Of a DNA stretch of 64,000 nt, positions 11,088-19,463 are shown piece by piece (position 1 is the stretch's first letter; each line of letters opens with the position of its first letter). This DNA comes from Trichobilharzia regenti. Lineage: Eukaryota; Platyhelminthes; Trematoda; Strigeidida; Schistosomatidae. The notes below the pieces were generated by a model. The model made no database searches. It saw only the letters and a list, made by a program, of their open reading frames with translations, and was not told where the DNA came from. A program made the translations under genes and the position numbers. The DNA lies in NCBI GenBank assembly GCA_944472135.2, contig OX235268.1:9058589-9122588 (forward strand), read 5' to 3'.

Positions 11088-11170
<83 letters not shown>
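11088..11170. repeat. (AT)n microsatellite, about 80 bp
   Basis: Uninterrupted AT dinucleotides from about 11,088 to 11,170, the longest simple repeat in the window. Confidence 0.95.
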
Positions 11171-11173
<3 letters not shown>

Positions 11174-11419
11174 TCCTATGACAAATGAGTGTTTGATCAG
11201 ATTGTTCGAAATGTGTCATCCAAAACATTACACAAATCAGACAAATTACGTCTTATTATTGCTCTATCTAAACTTATATAGGGAACTAAGGGATTTAAAT
11301 ATAAGTTTCATAGGGGGTGGGATGAGTCGTATTCAATAGTGTGCGAGGAAAATGTCTATCACAAAAAGGAAACACACACACAGAAACAAATACCGTAAAT
11401 GGAGAATTGATAGTGTGAA

Positions 11420-12290
11420 ATATTCCAACACTTGGTCGATACTGGACATCGCATCGATGTCAACACAGCTTTCAGGATTATATAATATTATATAATATAC
11501 CGAATTCCAAAATCATTATCACGTACAGTTCGCTTACGCCTCCTACACATAGCTGAAGCTGTTGCAATAGGATCGACTAAACCGGAACTTTGTATCCAAA
11601 AAGAACACGTCCAGACACTGTTCCTACCGTGGCCAACCTTGGATTGAAGATTTTTCTTCTCACCAAGAGTGCTCCTTCCCCTTAACCCTCTTGGTGTTTT
11701 TCTCTTTTACTTTGCTTATTATTATAAATATTATTACTACAGTTATTATTATTATTATTCGTCATGACTTAATTTATGCCCTTTATGCAAACATTCCCTC
11801 AATACTATCGAATTTTTTCATTGATACGGAGTTATTATTAGTGATATTATTTGTTTTCGTAATATATGCATCCACCTGTTTCATTTAATATATTCGTTAT
11901 CTCATTATGAACCACCTCTCATTGCAGTCATACCATCTCATGTTTAACTCAGACCACTTTGTACTAGCCACTCACTCACCTGATACCTTCGATAACCTTG
12001 AACTGATTTGTCAATTTTCCTACCCCACACTCTACAAGTCTATTATGATTAATCACCACCATTGTCTCCCATTTCATCGAAATATTTTCTAATCGATTTC
12101 AGCCAACCAGCACGTTTGTCACACAAATATGACTATTTATTTTGATACCCCATAACTAATCTGTTATTCTACATTAAAAATGCATCCACAGCATAACTGG
12201 CCTTTATTGTAACGACCACAAATATTATGTTTTATAATTATAAGAACCTGAGGAGAAATTATTGAGAAGAATATTCTTCGTTCAGATTGA
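11420..12290 (+). mobile_element. PLE-A C-terminus, 3' UTR and terminal repeat
   Basis: Coding remains read LVDTGHRIDVNTAF and later KPELCIQKEHVQTLFLPW (ending near 11,640) with frameshifts between. This is the end of the PLE endonuclease domain and the LCIQK terminus. A pyrimidine-rich 3' UTR follows (11,660-12,200), then a decayed terminal repeat, ACCTGAGGAGAAATTATTGA, near 12,250. Confidence 0.6.
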
Positions 12291-12554
12291 CTTTTATTTC
12301 ATAAATGGAGAACACTAAATGTACGTTCAAGGGCTGACAGATATCAAGTGTACTGATAACATAATGAGGTTAAATTGTGAGCTGTAATAATATACGAGAG
12401 ACATAAAACAATTCCAACAGTGGTGTGAACACGGGCAGTAATTTTGCTCGAAATATTACCAATAACAAAACTTATCATTGTGTGTAAACTATTAAAATAT
12501 AATTATACTTTATTTGACATAATAAGCTGCTTAGTGTAAATTACACAAGGTTGA

Positions 12555-12822
12555 CACATTAGAAGAGGTTCAAAAGAACACCACCAGGGTTCCAACCCAG
12601 TAACTTCCGGTTACAAGGCAAGCTCGTATACCATTCAGCAACTGGGATCCGACTCAATATCTCATGAATTTTAACTTCTACAAAATTGTGGTTTAGCGCG
12701 ACCCCCCCCCCCCCCGCTGTCCAGTACTCCCTACTGGTTTTCAATGGTTCTCTAACTGGATATCAATCCGTGATCAAACAGTAAAAACAAAACTCACCCT
12801 TACAAACCAGACTATAGAAAAC
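12555..12822. mobile_element. SINE-2 halves in opposite orientation joined at poly-C
   Basis: On the minus strand, 12,700 to 12,560 holds the SINE head (GTCGCGCTAAACCAC) and a tRNA-like block with GGTTGGAACCC and CTTGTAACCGG. From 12,716 on the plus strand comes the part that normally follows the hammerhead: GCTGTCCAGTACTCCC, GGTTTTCAATGG and a tail with CACCCTTACAAACCA. The two meet at 14 C residues (12,702-12,715). The ribozyme core itself is missing. Confidence 0.65.
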
Positions 12823-12944
12823 TAATCTGATGCTTCCTCGCTAGTGATTTCCTACAGGATGGAGTTTCCTGGAATTCCGGTGAGAAGTTGTCACCAGTGA
12901 GGTCCATCCAGATAACACATGTGAGGATGGATGTTGCACCTACG

Positions 12945-13173
12945 ATAATGGTTGGGGTCGCGCTAAATCACGAATTGGTAGAAGTTAGAATTCATGTTTT
13001 GGCCACTCAATCGGTTGGGTCCCAGTGGCTGAATGGTATACGAGCTTGCCTTGTAACCAGAAGTTCCTAGGTTCAAACCCTGGTGGTGAGTGCGTGTGCC
13101 GATGAAACAGCGGTCCAGTACCCCTGGATTTCCAAATAAAACTAACCCTTACAAACCAAACTGATATGAAAAA
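12945..13173 (+). mobile_element. SINE-2 copy with lost hammerhead
   Basis: Order: head GGGTCGCGCTAAATCACG; tRNA-like block with A-box-like CAGTGGCTGAATGG and B box GGTTCAAACCC (about 13,020-13,090); remnant CCGATGAAACAGCGGTCCAG where the ribozyme should be; tail with AACCCTTACAAACCA. Stem II and its loop are deleted, so the hammerhead cannot fold. The anticodon-loop position reads CTTGTAA, resembling tRNA-Thr(TGT), a weak inference. Confidence 0.65.
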
Positions 13174-13189
13174 TAATTTAATCTGGTTG

Positions 13190-13440
13190 ATTTTGAATCT
13201 TAATAATGAATTCAACTCAATCAGTGAGGGAAAATCAAAATCTATGTAGAGTGGAATATAATTATGCATGCTACAGAACAAAAGTACACAAAATTACATG
13301 AATAAAACAGCTACAGTTACCAGGTAGGCTATTGAGAGATTAGTCACGCTATCTTTGTGTGTATACAGAGATTTGGTGAAAATCTTTCGATGGCAATGAC
13401 TGCTACCGACCATAGTAACCATGACTTTCTTTATGCATTG
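13190..13440 (-). pseudogene. PLE-F C-terminal fragment
   Basis: The minus strand carries VAVIAIERFSPNLCIHTK, with a frameshift, followed by a tail that matches the PLE-F 3' side at 28,800-29,050. Only the end of the endonuclease domain is left. Confidence 0.5.
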
Positions 13441-13613
13441 TTCATTCTTTCTTTTTATTTGAACTAATAATGGAGACAATTTAAAATTTGGTTGTTGTAC
13501 AGAAGAACTAGTGAAAGGCAAATAGAGATAGTCAGAAGGTTGGAGTAAGGTATTGTAGGCAGGAGAAGAGGTTGAAATCATAGTCTTTATCAAAATATCA
13601 TTAACCTGGTATT

Positions 13614-13649
<36 letters not shown>

Positions 13650-13740
13650 GTCCTCAAGGTCCAAGTAATGGTCAAAGTCCGTTGATCAGTAGTGATATCT
13701 AGGCGTAACTTTCTACATGTCATCTTTGAATGTCTGTTTG
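13441..13740. other. No recognised gene; (CA)n at 13,618-13,647
   Basis: AT-rich spacer with a 30-bp CA microsatellite. Nothing else recognised. Confidence 0.5.
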
Positions 13741-13744
13741 TACT

Positions 13745-16020
13745 TCTGAAAACAAAACACGTAGTTCAGCGAAGAGTCTCTTCTCAGAGGCGAATTCATT
13801 TTCTTAGCTGTACAATCGTAAAGATGTATACGAGTTATTTTGTATGTATGTGTGTACATTAAGTTTGTCAAACAAAAATAGACAATTGGTTATGGTTATT
13901 TTAACTAAACAGGTGAACTTCATGAATTTATTCCCCTTGATGAATTTGAATAAAGCAAGAACAACAGCAGTGGTTTGTGCAGAATAATATGTTACCATTA
14001 TTTATTTCGTTGGCTTCTCATCAGCTGCCTACAGCCTAAATAAATTATGAGGTTCAAGTACAGAAACAAATATGGAAGATGTGAAGGCCCAAATACCAAA
14101 CATATCATAGTTGAAAAAAGCCTGTCTTCATTCAACTAGATTTCAAAGGTGAAGACATTGCAGAAATGGTCAACAGAAGACTGAGAACGTCAATAGCCAG
14201 AGCTTATCCTGCAACTAAGTTGGTTCCCATCCATCGAACAACATGCTCTTTGGTGCAGTCAAAAGTCGATAGATACCCTTCTCATGTTAACTCCAAATGT
14301 GTATATAAATTTGCGTGTATCTGCGGGAGTGGTTACATTGGTAGGACAAAAAGAAGGGCACACCTCCGATTTTCTGAACATGTGCCGAAAAGCCTACGTC
14401 TCAAGGGAACGAACTCTTATAGTAGCGCTATTACCAGACATCTCCTCGACACGGGTGGTCATGAGATGGAAATCGAGAAATCCTTCAAAATTATCAATAG
14501 ACAAAGGAGCTCCGTTCTCCTCAAGTTTGCTGAAGCGATTTCTATCAAACGCTTCAAACCAGATTTATGTGTTTAGAAAGAAGCAGTTATTAGTCTCTCC
14601 TTGCATATCCTGGTAACTGGATGTCTTTATTCTCTCATCTGATCACGTAACCTTTGTCTTTAACCTCACCCTCCTTTTATAATCTGTAATTTTGCTTGTC
14701 TCTTGTTTCTATGATGTGAGTTGAACTCAGTACATTGTTACCTAACTTATTAGTCACTGTGCATCTAACGCACATCTCACCTTTATTATGTAACTCCTTT
14801 ACCAATAGATGCATACTTTTCTTTCGTTTTAACCTGAACTTCCTGTGTAAAAACTATATAAGCGCAATCTTCTGAGCACTGTTTACTAATTGTGGAACTT
14901 TCTGTCAACTGACAACATTTAAAATTTGCAAGTATGTTAAAACTTTTCTGTACGTAAACCTCATAATTTATTTAGGCTGTAAGCAGGCAGCTGATGAGAA
15001 GCCAACGAAATAAATGATGGTACCATATTATTCTGTATAAACAGGTGAAGATTGTTAAATGGAGTTACGTAATACAAAATCAATCAAGAAAATTAGGCGT
15101 TAATGAAATTAGGGTAGTAACAAAGGTGATGAGTTGTCACAAATAGTTGTTAAAAAAAGAAGTTATGTAATAATATGAATAGTTTGATGATTGAGTTTTA
15201 CTCAGGATACGCCTAAGACCAAAGTAGATAATACGAAATTACGTAAGAGTTCTAAATGAATTTAAGAGAATTATAAGCAATTAAAGACCAGGCAAACAAA
15301 CAAAATTAAGTCATCAAAATCAACAAAGTTGTTACTATGAGAGTAGAAGTGGTTGAATAATCCCCTTTTGTATGCACAGCTCCGGTTTTTCTATGTGAAT
15401 GGCCAGAGCTTCAGAGATACATAAACGAAACTGTAGTGCCTTTGATAAGCTATTTTTGACTTTGCAGATTACTTTGAAGGAGGCGTCTGTTGAGGTGGAA
15501 CGATCAGTGTTAACCAAGTGTTCAATTATCGCACTCCTTATTGCACCATTATCGCCTTTTCGAAACCATGCTGGATAGTGTTCTTGAATCCTCTTGGACA
15601 GGATGCTCGTCGAACGACCGATGTACCTGGCTCCACAGCAGCAGGTGAACTGATATATGCACATAGAAGTGGCCAGATGCGGGATCTTGTCCTTTGGGCT
15701 TCCGCAGATCAGTGGGCAACTGGAGAACACTATTCTTAGTGTTGCTGCAAAGAATGTTCTTCTCAGAGATGATGTGATTCTTCTCTTGGGAATGTCGCTT
15801 GTTGAATCTCCCTTGAAATCCAAGTTCATGTAGTGTTTCTTTTTAGGCGTTTCTTCGAATTCTTGGTTTGATATTTTTGTCGATGAATCTTATTGGGTTT
15901 AACAAACTTACCGTACACATACATACAAAATAGTACACGTTTATTTGCGATTGTACAGCTAAGAAAATGAATTCACCTCTGAGAAGAGACTCTCTGCTGA
16001 ACCACGTGTTTTGTTTTCAT
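13745..16020 (-). mobile_element. PLE-A copy with inverted terminal arms, carrying a nested PLE
   Basis: The arms at about 13,745-13,880 and 15,900-16,020 are inverted copies (both hold GCTAAGAAAATGAATTC and GAGAAGAGACTCT on opposite strands). The minus-strand coding part, 15,829 to 15,335, is open: MNLDFKGDSTSDIPKRRI, CIYQFTCCCGARYIGRSTS, RIQEHYPAWFRKG and KPELCIQKGIIQPLLL. That is a whole GIY-YIG region. The RT is missing; 15,830-15,905 shows a shifted piece of the linker (PNKIHRQKYQ). The 3' UTR (15,334 leftward) is interrupted by a second PLE at 13,975-15,046. Confidence 0.75.
13975..15046 (+). mobile_element. PLE-D2 nested in PLE-A 3' UTR, with inverted arms
   Basis: The frame at 14,166-14,576 reads MVNRRLRTSIARAYPATK, CVYKFACICGSGYIGRTKRR, HLRFSEHVPKS, HLLDTGGHEMEIEKSF and KRFKPDLCV: an almost complete GIY-YIG endonuclease, preceded by LDFKGEDIAE in another frame. 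The arms at 13,975-14,062 and 14,958-15,046 are inverted copies of the 3' terminus, holding AGCTGATGAGAAGCCAACGA, a hammerhead-like core with no stable stem II. AAACAGGTGAA at 13,907-13,917 and 15,041-15,051 may be a target repeat. The RT is absent. Confidence 0.75.
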
Positions 16021-17120
16021 TAATGTCTGGATGGGGATTATCCATGAATGTTTTACTTCTCTTACTCTACTTATTGATTTGTGACCTGACTTTCTCTCAT
16101 CCTAACTATGACCTTAGGAGTGCTATTAGCTGTTCAGTGTTTTAATTTATCAATGATATTAGGGCGTCTGAAGGTCATTTTAAACATATATACATATACG
16201 CGAGCTCTGTTAACCTTTTTTGACTGTTGTTTGAGACAGTAAGAGCTCCCTTATCAACGTCCAGGCTTCTCTTCTGTTTTTGAAGCCTAGTGGTATTATT
16301 GTTGTTGGTGGTGGTGACGTGCGAATAGGACAGATTAGCCAGCGCATTACAGTTAGTATTCGCTCAGAATCTACTAGGTCGTAGTTCCGGTCAGGTAGCT
16401 GTTGAAGTGGACGATAAAATACCGTGGTGCACCCCTACCTAGTGTACTTACGAGTGATTAGGAAACTTGTCTAATGGACGCTGATTAGCTTTGAGGATAT
16501 GTAAACACTATACAGTCCCAAATGAAATCTGTTGCGTTATAAATAGCTTTAAATTGTGGTGTCTAACTTCCCTACTGAATATGAATATGAATTTCATCAT
16601 GGCTTCATATGCACCTTGACAGGTTTTGGCAATCACGAAACCTTGTCTAGACAAGGATTTCGTGGACTTATTTCTGACATCCAATATCGCGTATATATAT
16701 ATATATATATATATATACGCATTATGTACACTCTGTTAGCATCAGTCTTAATTTTTGTACCAGTTAACGTTTACCATTACATGTCACTTGGATCTGAATA
16801 TATTACTGAATAAAATTGTTAGTAATAAATTGTGTCTTATGATATTCAAGGCCAGAATTATTATTCGTGTTGTTAAATTCGATAGTTTCATCGTGTTAGG
16901 CTAGACAGATTCACTGATTCGAAACATGTCGATAATGTAAGTGGGGATTATTTGCCTATATCCATGCTTTGTTATGACCTAAATAATGCTAAGTAAATGT
17001 TAATATATTAAATATTCCCACTGTAAAATTAAGAACAACACATTTAAGAGAACAATATTGTTTTCAATTAGATCTCATAAGGCTTAACCCTAATATATAT
17101 ATATATATATATAATTTTAT
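16021..17120. other. No recognised gene; hairpin and (TA)n tracts
   Basis: No coding signature was found. Simple repeats are (TA)n at about 16,692-16,716 and 17,094-17,114. A near-perfect 31-nt hairpin lies at 16,634-16,664. An 85-codon frame (16,556-16,813) runs through the microsatellite and is not credible as a gene. Confidence 0.45.
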
Positions 17121-17124
17121 TCAA

Positions 17125-17260
17125 GCGTTGGTTTGAAGGGATTTGATTGCATTCAGGATTTCACCATGAGCTGACATTAGTTAGAGAATCACTGGAAAAG
17201 CTGTGAGTACTGGACAGCCGTTTCGTCCAGGTTTGGGACTCTTCAGCAGTACGCACCCAC
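17125..17260 (-). mobile_element. SINE-2, 3' half with hammerhead
   Basis: The minus strand reads from the hammerhead through GTCCAGTACTCAC, CCAGTGATTCTC and ATGGTGAAATCCTG to GCAATCAAATCCC. The tRNA-like head is absent (5'-truncated). It matches the 3' half of the copies at 47,911-48,234. Confidence 0.75.
17204..17254 (-). ncRNA. Hammerhead ribozyme, apparently intact
   Basis: Minus-strand order: helix I strand TGCGTACTG; core CTGAAGA; stem II GTCC-CAAACCT-GGAC, fully paired; GAAA; a 2-bp helix III (AC/GT) with loop GGCT; cleavage triplet GTC; helix I return strand CAGTACTCA. Helix I pairs over 6 bp, then one mismatch, then 2 bp. All invariant hammerhead positions are present. In schistosomes such ribozymes process SINE and PLE transcripts (family knowledge). 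Confidence 0.8.
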
Positions 17261-17334
17261 CTGGATTTTAATATAAATTATATATTTTTATGTATATATA
17301 TACATATATATAATAAAATACAAATATATGTCAA

Positions 17335-17528
17335 TGTGGTGATTGACAATTTCTGTCTCTGTATTGTTTAAATATTTATTGTTGTTTGTTAATATATTTC
17401 TCATATGAATTGAATAATAATTCCGCCAAATACAAGTTCCTAAATTCATCCCTCTCTGTGTTTTTGTTGAATTCTTGTAATTCAGTCATCGCGAAATACT
17501 AATACTACTATTACAAATAATTACAACA
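17335..17528 (+). repeat. 5' LTR (194 bp)
   Basis: Starts TGTGGTGATTGACAA and ends AATTACAACA. Differs from the 3' LTR at only a few positions by eye, so the insertion is not ancient. Confidence 0.85.
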
Positions 17529-17531
17529 TTT

Positions 17532-17540
17532 TGGCGTCGC
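17532..17540 (+). promoter_or_regulatory. Putative primer-binding site
   Basis: TGGCGTCGC begins three bases after the 5' LTR. It starts TGG, as expected for pairing with a tRNA 3' CCA end. The tRNA was not identified. Confidence 0.55.
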
Positions 17541-17541
17541 T

Positions 17542-17973
17542 ATGGAACTAAATAACCTTGGAAATTTTCCTATAAATGGTTTGCCACGGGAAATCGCCAA
17601 TTACCTTGAATGTTTTGACGCATGGTGCATGTCAAAGAATGTTCGTATTGACGAAATTTCAGCTCATTTTATTTACTGCTATTAGGCTAGATGCGTACAG
17701 CCTAGTGAAGACTCTGTCGTTTCCTGATAAACCAATTTCTCTGCCATATGCTAAGCTCCGTAAACTTCTAATAGATAGCTCCCATATAACTACTTTTGAA
17801 ACGCGAGAGAGGGCTCAGTTCAACAAACTGGTCCGTGCCCCCATGAGAAGATTAGAGACTTTATTCTTCAGCTTCATATACAAGCTTCGAGGTGCAACTT
17901 TGGAGATCAGCTGCATACTCAACTACGTGATCATCTAATTGTTGGGATCAACATTCTCAAGTTAGAGAAATAG
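17542..17973 (+). pseudogene. gag N-terminal region of the LTR element, frameshifted
   Basis: The frame from ATG 17,542 reads MELNNLGNFPINGLPREIANY and stops near 17,671. The protein continues in another frame with TLSFPDKPISLPYAKLRKLL and FETRERAQFNKLVR, then in a third with QASRCNFGDQLHTQLRDHLI. This order of motifs is that of Gypsy-type capsid proteins. At least two frameshifts and one stop disable it. Confidence 0.7.
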
Positions 17974-18081
17974 TTGATTCAGATTCCTTCCTGCACCTTT
18001 CAAACTCCTAAGAATTTATTTACTACATATGAAGATTTCAACAGTTAATACTCTGCTCCCACTACGTCAGTATCTGATGTC

Positions 18082-18960
18082 ATGCTGTCCAAAGTAGAAA
18101 ATACAAGTGTTCATGGAAAGCAATCCAAACCGTCGTCCACAGGTAATAGAATGCAGCGAGAGATCAAAAACATTAAACCGTGTTTTTCATGTGGAAAGTT
18201 ACATCTGCAAAGCACTTGCCGTTTTCAGGGTGCTAAGTGTCATAAATGTAGTAAAGTTGGACACATCAAGACTGTTTGCAGAAGTTCGAATACTCATGTT
18301 GCTCAACATTCTTATAATTCTCCCAAGCTGTCTAGTAAAATGGAGTCAATGTATCTTTCAACTTTTCAAAATACTCAATCTCATCCAATGAAAACCTCCA
18401 CTACAAGTTCAGCAACTCAAGCGTCAACTGTATCACGTGTTTTTAAAAATTAGGTAGCCAAGTTACGATGCGATCTGTCTAAAACACGAAAACATTTGTT
18501 AGAGGTTGAACAGAGCTTGAAAAGTAGCAATGAATTGTTTGGTCGTTTACACGCGAAGAATAAAAATTTGACAGTTAGACTTTCAGCTGCTGAGAATTCC
18601 TGTATAATGAAGGAGAAAGAAATCTGCAGACGGGTAACTCGAATCGTTGGGCTGGAATCTGAGAATAAGTGAAGTAGTGAAAGGATCCGTGAACTTGAAT
18701 GTTTTGTTGAGTCAGCGTCAGGTGTGCAAAAGGATTTAGAACATCAGTGTGGAGTGTTTCGGAAAAACGTGAGTGAAATGAAAGCCGGCTGGTTGTCCGT
18801 TCGTTAACAGCTGACTGAGACGAGAGAGGGACTGATTAAAACGGAGGAATTGCTGCATATTCATAGATTGCGTCTGTTGAATGCACAGCATACAAGTACC
18901 CGTAAAAGTTCTGCAAAACTATTCAAACCTCGAATTCTCAGAAAGCATCTGAGGGAATGA
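18082..18960 (+). pseudogene. gag zinc knuckles followed in frame by a coiled coil; three internal stops
   Basis: The first 124 codons hold two CCHC-like knuckles, CFSCGKLHLQSTC (spacing 2-3-4, one short) and CHKCSKVGHIKTVC (canonical 2-4-4). The same frame passes a TAG (18,451), a TGA (18,670) and a TAA (18,805) before the final TGA at 18,958. Between the stops it reads KTRKHLLEVEQSLKSSNELF, KNKNLTVRLSAAENS and REGLIKTEELLHIHRLRLL: heptad-rich, charged and coiled-coil-like. The knuckles are nucleic-acid binding by family. The coiled coil is not usual for Gypsy gag and may be captured or a lineage feature. Confidence 0.6.
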
Positions 18961-19276
18961 CTATAGACCTTCTGTTGGAATCATACCACAAAAAATGGGA
19001 AATCGAACGATGAAGATATTAGACATCAAAGATCACTCAATTCATAACAGACACCTGGACAAAGTGAAAATAAATGAAGTAGGTCGTTCCGATTATAATT
19101 GTAATGATTCCGCTACTAATCCTGATTTTGTAGATAATTCAGAAATATGTTCAGATGATACTGATGAAAATAATATCACAGGTCCAGTTAGGAGGTCGCA
19201 GCAACTTGTAAGCAAACCGAGACATCATTATAAATGCGTAAGGAAACATTCGACGTGTGGCGGATGTGATGATTGA
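18961..19276 (+). pseudogene. Integrase C-terminal tail of the LTR element
   Basis: Open frame reading QKMGNRTMKILDIKDHSIHN then RRSQQLVSKPRHHYKC, ending inside the 3' LTR. The first part resembles the small C-terminal domain after Gypsy integrase, and the Arg-Pro-rich end is like polyprotein termini. The catalytic core is missing. Confidence 0.5.
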
Positions 19277-19458
19277 CAATTTCTATCTCTGTATTGTTTA
19301 AATATTTATTGTTGCTTGTTAATATATTTCTCATATGAATTGAATAATAATTCCGCCAAATACAAGTTCCTAAATTCATCCCTCTCTGTGTTTTTGTTGA
19401 ATTCTTGTAATTCAGTCATCACGAAATACTAATACTACTATTACAAATAATTATAACA
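19265..19458 (+). repeat. 3' LTR (194 bp)
   Basis: Same length and ends as the 5' LTR. The 18,961-19,276 frame stops 12 bases inside it. Confidence 0.85.
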
Positions 19459-19463
19459 GCCAA

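Larger units (their letters stand above)
17335..19458 (+). mobile_element. Non-autonomous LTR retrotransposon (gag, coiled coil, integrase tail)
   Basis: Two LTRs of 194 bp (17,335-17,528 and 19,265-19,458) start TG and end CA. The flanks GTCAA (17,330-17,334) and GCCAA (19,459-19,463) look like a 5-bp target duplication with one change. Inside are a broken gag, zinc knuckles, a coiled-coil frame and the end of an integrase-like protein. Protease, RT, RNase H and the integrase core are absent. The 2.1-kb length and this content suggest a deletion derivative of a Gypsy-type element, moved in trans if at all. Confidence 0.8.

Noticed and set aside
11088..11170. The (AT)n tract as a replication origin or matrix site
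   Set aside because: No evidence beyond base composition.
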